64,000 bases of DNA from Charina bottae (Eukaryota > Chordata > Lepidosauria > Squamata > Charinaidae), in NCBI GenBank assembly GCA_023362775.1, contig JALMGJ010000003.1:77916355-77980354 (forward strand), written 5' to 3'. The notes under the pieces were generated by a model. The model was given only the letters and a program-made list of their open reading frames with translations, was not told the origin of the DNA and did not search any database. Positions 63,401 to 64,000 of this stretch are shown here, piece by piece. The stretch's first letter is position 1. Each line of letters opens with the position of its first letter. Position numbers and translations under genes: made by a program.

Positions 63401-63747
63401 GGAGGAGATACCACACAAGGTGCCTTGTGCTCCTTGGAGAAGTGGAGGGATCAACTTGTACTGAATGGCATTTAGCTGCAACTTTCCACTAAGTGTCATT
63501 TCAAAATGGTATTCTGAATGCTCTCCTCTACTTTGAGTTCCTGTTTTCTTCCTTTTTCCTTTAGAATCCCAGTGCCCCTTTCCTCCAAGCATAGCCAATG
63601 GGAAACATGATGGTTTGGCTCTGCAAATGTTTACCTCTGGAACGTCTGTAACTTATTCCTGTGATCCGGGCTATTTGCTTATTGGAAAGGCATCTATTAC
63701 CTGCACACCTTCTGGAATCTGGAGCCTTCCTGTGCCTTCCTGTGAAG
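29317..63747 (+). CDS. CR1-like: Gene 2: CR1/C4BPA-like multi-SCR complement regulator array (spliced, incomplete)
   Basis: About 29 intact SCR-coding exons on one strand, nearly all phase 1-1, encode about 26 intact SCR domains. Exon types a (FPVGSTVKYKCRPGY), b (two exons, GHPGEP...YRLIG), c (IPCFPPPNIPHG...WSG), d and e recur in that order. They match SCR order in CR1 long homologous repeats and the first SCRs of C4BPA, where the second SCR is also split. Proteins of this type bind C3b and C4b and act as cofactors or decay accelerators. I found no signal-peptide exon between 18.4 and 29.3 kb, and no undisputed membrane anchor before the right edge. Three exons are damaged (38320, 57067, 61386), so the transcript must skip them or the array is more than one gene. 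A transmembrane-like frame at 57493 supports the second reading. One continuous transcript is an inference; the individual exons are firm. Confidence 0.72.
29665..29764 (+). CDS. Gene 2 exon b1 5' half: split SCR
   Basis: Acceptor TTCTCCTAG, donor GTAAGT, phase 1 to 2, 100 bp. It encodes KSCGHPGEPEGGR...YQCEKG and ends just before the conserved Tyr. The missing half is at 30602. In CR1 and C4BPA the equivalent SCR2 is also interrupted here. Confidence 0.86.
30602..30687 (+). CDS. Gene 2 exon b1 3' half: split SCR
   Basis: Acceptor TCTCAATACAG, donor GTAAGT, phase 2 to 1, 86 bp. It encodes YRLIGKSSRKC...WTGQLPHCE and supplies the third and fourth Cys and the Trp. Confidence 0.86.
30872..31063 (+). 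CDS. Gene 2 exon c1: SCR
   Basis: Acceptor TTCTTTCTAG, donor GTGGGT, phase 1-1, 192 bp. It reads IPCFPPPNIPHGKHNG..., with YTC, IYC and AYC cysteines and the Trp in EWSG. It parallels CR1 SCR3-type modules. The NAS sequon lies in LIGNASIYC. Confidence 0.87.
31314..31496 (+). CDS. Gene 2 exon d1: SCR
   Basis: Acceptor CTCCTTTTCAG, donor GTAGGT, phase 1-1, 183 bp. It has MQC, FEC, IHC and PLC cysteines and Trp in GTWHPP. It reads IKHG at the otherwise conserved xNG position. Identical in nucleotide sequence to d4 at 50247. Confidence 0.87.
31727..31909 (+). CDS. Gene 2 exon e1: SCR
   Basis: Acceptor TTCTTCCAG, donor GTACAT, phase 1-1, 183 bp. It reads VVQCQPPPNIQNG..., with YTC, IHC and NC cysteines and Trp in GRWSSP. 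Among the five e copies it is the most divergent (GIL for GTR, FLSG for FPSG, VDYTC). Confidence 0.87.
32054..32230. repeat. Duplicated 177-bp intron segment (copy 1)
   Basis: Nearly identical to 32856-33032. This copy is bracketed by a direct repeat of about 34 bp (near 32021-32054 and 32230-32264), as if copied into the site from its neighbour. Confidence 0.8.
32856..33032. repeat. Duplicated 177-bp intron segment (copy 2)
   Basis: The likely source of the copy at 32054-32230; it lies upstream of exon d2. Confidence 0.8.
33329..33511 (+). CDS. Gene 2 exon d2: SCR, duplicate of d1
   Basis: Same splice signals and frame as d1. The visible protein difference is IKNG for IKHG. The d2-e2 pair is an extra copy inserted between e1 and the broken f exon, so this repeat block has two d-e pairs. 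Confidence 0.86.
33742..33924 (+). CDS. Gene 2 exon e2: SCR
   Basis: Acceptor TTCTTCCAG, donor GTACCT, phase 1-1, 183 bp. It differs from e3 and e4 by IRC for IHC. About 100 bp after its donor an intact BovB LINE is inserted. Confidence 0.86.
34027..37227 (-). mobile_element. Full-length BovB (RTE) LINE with target-site duplications
   Basis: A 3.2-kb element on the minus strand, 5' end near 37227 and 3' end (GTT repeats in plus view) at 34027. It is flanked by perfect direct repeats CGTCATTGAATG at 34015-34026 and 37228-37239. The paralogous segment near 47083-47095 shows the empty site. The ends match the expected size of full-length RTE/BovB. Confidence 0.93.
34037..37126 (-). CDS. BovB ORF2: endonuclease and reverse transcriptase, intact
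   Basis: One uninterrupted frame of 1029 residues. An apurinic-type endonuclease domain begins near residue 90 (GTWNVRTM), with ISELKW near 121, VYAPTTD near 191, IGDWNAKVG near 226 and SDHE near 320. The reverse transcriptase follows, with YVPIPKKG near 590, FIDYAKAFD at 672-680, GVRQGCILSP near 730 and the catalytic YADD at 774-777. The Cys/Trp-rich C-terminus (GCESWTIRKAERRRIDAFEL) and the end KSRTRLND are characteristic of BovB. The start is the first Met of the frame; the true start is uncertain. With no stop or frameshift it may be recently active. Confidence 0.93.
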   Translation of the reverse strand: MVQNWRRKWQTTPVSLPRKPMDSIKRLKDMTPEDEPLRSEGVQNATGEERRAIPSSSRKCEMAGPKPKGRSVVDVSGSGRKVRCCKEQYCIGTWNVRTMNQGKLDVVKHEMTRLNIDILGISELKWTGMGEFNSGDHYIYYCGQESLRRNGVALIVNKRVGKAVLGYNLKNDRMLSVRIQGKPFNITVIQVYAPTTDAKEAEVDRFYEDLQHLLELTPKKDVLFIIGDWNAKVGSQKITGITGKFGLGVQNEAGQRLIEFCQENTLVIANTLFQQHKRRLYTWTSPDGQYRNQIDYILCSQRWRSSIQSAKTRPGADCGSDHELLIAKFRLKLKNVEKTTRPIRYDLNHIPYEYTVEVRNRFKGLDLVDRVPEELWMEVRNIVQEAATKTIPKKKKCKKAKWLTDEALQIAEERREAKGKGERERYKQLNAEFQRIARRDKKAFLNEQCKEIEENNRMGKTRDLFKKIGDIKGTFCAKMGMIKDKKGRDLTEAEEIKKRWQEYTEELYKKDLNIPDKYDGVVTDLEPDILESEVKWALGSITNNKASGEDSIPAELFKILKDDAVKVLHSICQQIWKTQQWPQDWKRSVYVPIPKKGNAKECSNYRTIALISHASKVMLKILQARLQQHVNRELPEVQAGFRRGRGTRDQIANIRWIMEKAREFQKNIYFCFIDYAKAFDCVDHNKLWQILKEMGVPDHLTCLLRNLYVGQEAAVRTGHGTTDWFKIGKGVRQGCILSPCLFNLYAEYIMRNAGLDESQAGVKIAGKNINNLRYADDTTLMAESEEELKSLLMRVKEESAKAGLKLNIKKTQIMASGPITSWQIEGEEMEAVTDFIFLGSKITADGDCSHEIKRRLLLGRKAMANLDSILKSRDITLPTKVRIVKAMVFPVAMYGCESWTIRKAERRRIDAFELWCWRRLLRVPWTARRSNQSILKEINPDCSLEGQMLKMKLKYFGHLMRREDSLEKTLMLGKTEGKRRRGRQRMRWLDSITDVMNMNLSKLREKVEDRKAWRAMVHEVTKSRTRLND
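37240..38319. other. Intron between e2 and f1, paralogous to 47085-47396 and 50700-51890
   Basis: The first part matches 47085-47396. From about 37570 it matches 50700-51890, minus the putative solo LTR. Useful as the empty-site reference. Confidence 0.7.
38320..38501 (+). pseudogene. Gene 2 exon f1 (degenerate): frameshifted SCR with lost donor
   Basis: The acceptor CATTTTCAG is intact and the exon starts VPGCVDPEIQNGG, close to f2 at 51891. Against f2 it has two extra A residues in an A-run near 38430, which shifts the frame after the TFECDFGYT region. The donor reads ATATGT where f2 has GTATGT. It is 182 bp rather than 180. It cannot be used as a normal phase 1-1 exon. Skipping it keeps the frame because neighbours are phase 1. 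Confidence 0.85.
38816..38998 (+). CDS. Gene 2 exon e3: SCR
   Basis: Acceptor CTTCTTCCAG, donor GTACAT, phase 1-1, 183 bp, all four Cys and the Trp present. The upstream intron matches that of e5 (52290-52468) rather than those of e1, e2 and e4, showing it travelled with an f exon. Confidence 0.87.
39970..40164 (+). CDS. Gene 2 exon a2: SCR, start of second repeat block
   Basis: Acceptor TTTACTCAG, donor GTGAGT, phase 1-1, 195 bp. It reads GNCDSPIRLDFAEL...FPVGSLVKYKCHPGY...QVWSEVQEFCQ. Complete cysteines. More like a3 than a1. Confidence 0.86.
40321..40420 (+). CDS. Gene 2 exon b2 5' half: split SCR
   Basis: Acceptor TTTTTGCTAG, donor GTAAGT, phase 1 to 2, 100 bp. It encodes KSCGHPGEPENGRLIVSGDF and ends YTCEEG. 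The partner half is 2.2 kb away because of repeats inserted in the intron. Confidence 0.85.
41846..42039. mobile_element. Minimal Penelope palindrome with 15-bp target duplication
   Basis: Arms 41878-41958 and 41960-42040 are exact inverted copies (81 bp each, 1-bp spacer) of the Penelope terminal sequence. CCCAGCCACAGGTGT at 41831-41845 and 42040-42054 is the target duplication. It carries no coding capacity and lies in the b2 intron. Confidence 0.85.
42645..42730 (+). CDS. Gene 2 exon b2 3' half: split SCR
   Basis: Acceptor TTTAATGCAG, donor GTAAGT, phase 2 to 1, 86 bp. It encodes HRLIGQSSRQC...WSGVLPECQ. Confidence 0.85.
42880..43937 (+). mobile_element. CR1 LINE 3' half
   Basis: An open frame to 43714 encodes the C-terminal part of CR1 reverse transcriptase (LNPGKTEWLW, LGVLLDSRLLLEEQVAAVAR, THALVISHIDYCNALYMGLP, PPEVRQAPSL). 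The CR1 3' UTR follows with an ATTGT repeat and AACCGCCCAGAGTC. It is 5'-truncated and lies in the intron between b2 and c2. Confidence 0.88.
43789..43846. repeat. (ATTGT)n microsatellite in a CR1 3' UTR
   Basis: Eleven or so pure units between the CR1 coding end and the conserved CR1 3' terminus. Confidence 0.9.
43938..45945. other. Intron between b2 and c2
   Basis: Holds the hAT MITE at 44645. 45530-45670 has a plus-strand frame with a faint hAT-transposase feel (RLAKYAIASKSLKNGEF); not established. Confidence 0.4.
44645..44964. mobile_element. hAT-type MITE, very GC-rich
   Basis: Terminal repeats CATAGCTTTCCAAACTG and CAGTTTGGAAAGCACTG; flanks GTCTACAA and ATCTACAA match at 7 of 8 bases. 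The interior is a GGC/GCC-rich degenerate tandem sequence with long spurious open frames on both strands. Confidence 0.82.
45946..46137 (+). CDS. Gene 2 exon c2: SCR
   Basis: Acceptor ATTTCTCTAG, donor GTGGGT, phase 1-1, 192 bp. The first residues differ from c1 (ILCSSPPN for IPCFPPPN). From the following codons on it is nearly identical to c1 and c3, consistent with a conversion tract starting inside the exon. Confidence 0.86.
46388..46570 (+). CDS. Gene 2 exon d3: SCR with a fifth cysteine
   Basis: Same splice frame as d1. Two protein changes stand out: IKPG for IKHG, and SCEC for SFEC, which adds an unpaired Cys beside the second SCR Cys and removes a core Phe. This copy may fold poorly. 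Confidence 0.85.
46800..46982 (+). CDS. Gene 2 exon e4: SCR
   Basis: Acceptor TTCTTCCAG, donor GTACCT, phase 1-1, 183 bp. Protein identical to e3 as far as read. The flanking introns match those of e2 without the BovB insertion. Confidence 0.86.
46983..48190. other. Intron between e4 and a3
   Basis: Up to 47396 paralogous to the e2-f1 intron; 47400-48190 is AT-rich with nothing recognised. Confidence 0.5.
48191..48385 (+). CDS. Gene 2 exon a3: SCR, start of third repeat block
   Basis: Acceptor TTCTTTTTAG, donor GTGAGT, phase 1-1, 195 bp. It reads GTCGPPISLDWAEI...LLGSTVKYICHPGY...QVWSEIQEFCQ with complete cysteines. Confidence 0.86.
48595..48694 (+). CDS. Gene 2 exon b3 5' half: split SCR
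   Basis: Nearly identical to the b1 half at 29665, introns included. Same phase 1 to 2 and GTAAGT donor. Confidence 0.86.
49535..49620 (+). CDS. Gene 2 exon b3 3' half: split SCR
   Basis: Identical in protein to the b1 half at 30602. Acceptor TCTCAATACAG, donor GTAAGT, phase 2 to 1. Confidence 0.86.
49805..49996 (+). CDS. Gene 2 exon c3: SCR
   Basis: Acceptor CTTTCTAG, donor GTGGGT, phase 1-1. Identical to c1 in protein. It lies in the 2-kb tract shared with the first block. Confidence 0.87.
50247..50429 (+). CDS. Gene 2 exon d4: SCR
   Basis: Identical to d1 in the exon. Identity with the first block drops sharply about 60 bp after its donor, near 50490. Confidence 0.87.
51010..51532 (-). 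mobile_element. Putative solo LTR (LTR retrotransposon)
   Basis: A 523-bp block beginning TGATGCC and ending CCAACA (TG...CA) sits between two copies of GGGA (51006-51009, 51533-51536). The paralogous intron near 37910 has a single GGGA and no block. On the minus strand it carries AATAAA (from 51229), supporting that orientation. No coding sequence is present, so the class is not determined. Confidence 0.6.
51891..52070 (+). CDS. Gene 2 exon f2: intact SCR of type f
   Basis: Acceptor TCATTTTCAG, donor GTATGT, phase 1-1, 180 bp. It has PGC, FEC, IRC and PSC cysteines and Trp in NTWDFPAP. It is the intact counterpart of the broken f1. Confidence 0.86.
52469..52651 (+). CDS. Gene 2 exon e5: SCR
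   Basis: Acceptor CTTCTTCCAG, donor GTACAT, phase 1-1, 183 bp. It carries LVKYTC where the other copies have LVEYTC or LVDYTC, a charge reversal on an SCR surface strand. Confidence 0.86.
52814..53149 (-). mobile_element. Sauria-type SINE with 12-bp target duplication
   Basis: Flanked by ATGTACAGAAAA at 52802-52813 and 53150-53161. Same family as 10065. It lies in the intron between e5 and g1. Confidence 0.88.
53557..53592. repeat. (GAT)n microsatellite
   Basis: About 12 GAT units in the e5-g1 intron. Confidence 0.88.
54385..54426. repeat. (CTGT)n microsatellite
   Basis: About ten pure units. Confidence 0.9.
55014..55260 (+). pseudogene. Relic of an h-type intron and exon start
   Basis: The stretch up to CCCTTTTAG at about 55238 aligns with the intron before h1 (55960-56152: TCCTTGGAGAA, ACTTGTACTGAAT, ATGCTCTCCTCTACTTTGAG). 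The bases after the acceptor (ATTCCATAGATCCACC) keep only a trace of the h exon. A deleted older h copy is the simplest reading. Confidence 0.6.
55452..55634 (+). CDS. Gene 2 exon g1: SCR with extra Cys
   Basis: Acceptor TATCATTTCAG, donor GTAATT, phase 1-1, 183 bp. It reads EVECKSPPNIQNG..., with YTC, IHC and PHC cysteines and Trp in GTWTFPAP. It also has an extra Cys in RGMCVKYTC, where type e exons have GMLV. Clearly related to type e. The duplicate is at 62866. Confidence 0.86.
56153..56335 (+). CDS. Gene 2 exon h1: SCR
   Basis: Acceptor TTCCTTTAG, donor GTAGTA, phase 1-1, 183 bp. It has SQC, YSC, ITC and PSC cysteines and Trp in GIWSLP. The duplicate is at 63565. Confidence 0.86.
56491..56999 (+). 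mobile_element. Composite SINE: Sauria-like tRNA head with CR1-like tail
   Basis: The first 190 bp (box B CAGTTCGAATCTCC, then CCCCAGCTCCTG, GTAGATACATGGGTACCACC) follow the Sauria head and body. The end (GTAAGCCGCCTAGAGTCCTC, GGCGGGGTATAAATA, AAAT repeats) is CR1-like instead of BovB-like. The paralogous site near 63910 lacks it and has seven bases (GGAAGGC) there instead, so it inserted with a small deletion and no target duplication. Confidence 0.7.
57067..57209 (+). pseudogene. Gene 2 exon i (degenerate): broken SCR
   Basis: After a good acceptor (CATTCTCAG) the sequence reads VPNGDHHGQRLPTFASGKY and then ICHNGYLLVGK, clear SCR motifs. The first Cys region is missing, the frame shifts after LLVGK, and no donor is clear. 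The first 14 bases of the second copy at 63987 show the same missing first-Cys region, so the exon was already broken before that duplication. Confidence 0.7.
57251..57433 (+). CDS. Gene 2 exon j: SCR
   Basis: Acceptor CTCTTTTGCAG, phase 1-1, 183 bp. It has MHC, YIC, ITC and PRC cysteines and Trp in VKWSEAP. It resembles type c (two N-glycosylation sequons, longer loop before the Trp). The donor GTCCTT is weak compared with every other exon here. Confidence 0.82.
57493..57632 (+). CDS. Possible alternative terminal exon: transmembrane-like segment and stop
   Basis: A phase 1-compatible acceptor (TGCCTTTCACAG) opens a frame of 45 residues ending at TGA 57630-57632. The last part is HNWTVHIVILVIFIAVLIAG, a hydrophobic helix with an NWT sequon before it and almost no tail. 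The preceding frame contains GAIIG, like GAVIGAIV of the gene 1 membrane exon, one base out of phase. So it may be a decayed membrane exon or a live alternative end. Only 59 bp separate it from exon j, too short for a usual intron, so an upstream exon would have to splice here. No AATAAA follows closely. Confidence 0.35.
57741..57926 (+). CDS. Gene 2 exon k: SCR
   Basis: Acceptor TTCCTCTGCAG, donor GTATGT, phase 1-1, 186 bp. It reads GCLEPQAIAHGKRD..., with YHC, VYC and PQC cysteines and Trp in GTWDQP. All SCR residues are present. Confidence 0.86.
59320..59510 (+). pseudogene. Ty3/Gypsy-like reverse transcriptase remnant
   Basis: The frame reads TDKIEFMINEVSYMQHVITK, then LDKSKVEAI and LVPED. 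It resembles the gypsy RT segment with pattern K-F-x(5)-V-x-Y-L-G-H ... P-D-x-x-K-V-x-A-I ... P-x-P-x-D. Stops surround it; no LTRs were found. Recognised by pattern only. Confidence 0.5.
60269..60308. repeat. (TTCC)n microsatellite
   Basis: Short TTCC/TCCC tract followed by CA-rich sequence. Confidence 0.8.
60460..61384 (-). mobile_element. CR1 LINE 3' half, inserted at an SCR exon border
   Basis: The minus-strand frame covers the same CR1 reverse transcriptase region as 42880 (VLDGVALPHSEPVRNLGVLL onward). The 3' UTR ends in TTTA repeats at 60462-60500. The 5'-truncated end abuts the coding part of exon l. Confidence 0.88.
61386..61566 (+). pseudogene. Gene 2 exon l (damaged): SCR whose 5' border is replaced by a CR1 LINE
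   Basis: The body is a good SCR: QCCIPPTIANWKY, then YSC, IFC and NC cysteines, Trp in GSWNSSAP, donor GTGAGT. The minus-strand CR1 at 60460-61384 abuts its first codons. The only nearby AG (61381-61382) would put nine bases before the first Cys, which is out of phase for a phase 1 exon. NG is also NW here. The exon may be dead or use a non-obvious acceptor. Confidence 0.65.
61567..62462. other. Intron between l and f3
   Basis: No repeat or exon recognised. Confidence 0.5.
62463..62642 (+). CDS. Gene 2 exon f3: SCR of type f
   Basis: Acceptor TTTTCCTCAG, donor GTATGT, phase 1-1, 180 bp. It reads TSCVTPEIHNGK..., with FEC, IQC and PIC cysteines and Trp in NTWGSPVP. It is an older relative of f1 and f2. 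Confidence 0.83.
62866..63048 (+). CDS. Gene 2 exon g2: SCR with extra Cys
   Basis: Nearly identical to g1; the visible protein change is VAVF for VEVF. It keeps the extra Cys in GMCVKYTC. Acceptor CGTTTCAG, donor GTAATT. Confidence 0.86.
63565..63747 (+). CDS. Gene 2 exon h2: SCR
   Basis: Identical to h1 in protein, with one visible silent change (TCA to TCT). Acceptor TTCCTTTAG, donor GTAGTA. It is the last complete exon in the window; the array continues beyond it. Confidence 0.86.
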
Positions 63748-64000
63748 GTAGTAAAAACTGCAAATGTGTACTGTCTGGGGCAACCCGGAATATCATTGTT
63801 TTCTATTGCACGTACCAGTCTTTTCCTTCAATTTAATGCTTTTCAAGCATGCATCTGAGACCATGCTGAATTGTGGAAGAACATTATCTTCCAGCTCACC
63901 AGGGGCTGTTGGAAGGCAACCCCCTTGCTCTGATTTGAGAAAAACCTAGCTCTCAAGTAATAATGCACTGTCCCTCTCATTCTCAGTCTGTTCCAAATGG

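Larger units (their letters stand above)
62866..64000 (+). repeat. Duplicate of the g-h segment
   Basis: Matches 55452-57080 through introns, apart from the composite SINE present only in the first copy and a few substitutions and small indels. The duplication runs off the right edge. Confidence 0.88.

Overview
The window looks like nuclear DNA of a squamate reptile (lizard or snake). It has an intact BovB/RTE LINE, several Sauria-type SINEs (tRNA-derived head, BovB-like tail), CR1 LINEs, Penelope-like fragments, hAT MITEs and an AATAG microsatellite, all around vertebrate genes with short, well-spliced exons. No prokaryotic operon, rRNA, CRISPR array or functional tRNA gene is visible. A snake is possible but not shown.

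The genes belong to a complement-regulator (RCA) cluster. Both are on the + strand and are built from SCR/CCP/sushi domains of about 61 residues (four Cys, one Trp), nearly all as symmetric phase 1-1 exons. Gene 1 (3346-18359, 5' end outside the window) is a CD46/MCP-like membrane protein: two SCR exons, Pro/Thr-rich stalk exons, a transmembrane segment split over two exons and a short charged tail, followed by poly(A) signals.

From 18.4 to 29.3 kb is intergenic DNA rich in mobile elements. It includes a 1-kb Penelope palindrome with 15-bp target duplications, SINEs, MITEs and microsatellites.

Gene 2 (29317 to beyond the right edge) is a CR1/C4BPA-like SCR array. Using letters for exon types, its order is a-b(split)-c-d-e-d-e-f(broken)-e / a-b(split)-c-d-e / a-b(split)-c-d-f-e / g-h-i(broken)-j-k-l(damaged)-f-g-h. 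That is about 26 apparently intact SCR domains plus degenerate ones. The a-b-c-d-e blocks match the long homologous repeats of CR1, including the two-exon second SCR. Blocks share almost identical introns with abrupt ends, which points to recent duplication and gene conversion (or an assembly artefact). A BovB, a putative solo LTR and a CR1-tailed SINE each occupy one copy of a duplicated segment and are absent from its paralogue. A hydrophobic, transmembrane-like open frame ending in a stop lies in the middle of the array (57493-57632), so this part may be a fusion of formerly separate genes or hold an alternative membrane-anchored 3' end.

Together the genes would encode surface or secreted proteins that bind C3b/C4b and restrain complement on host cells. 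That role is inferred from domain family and organisation.
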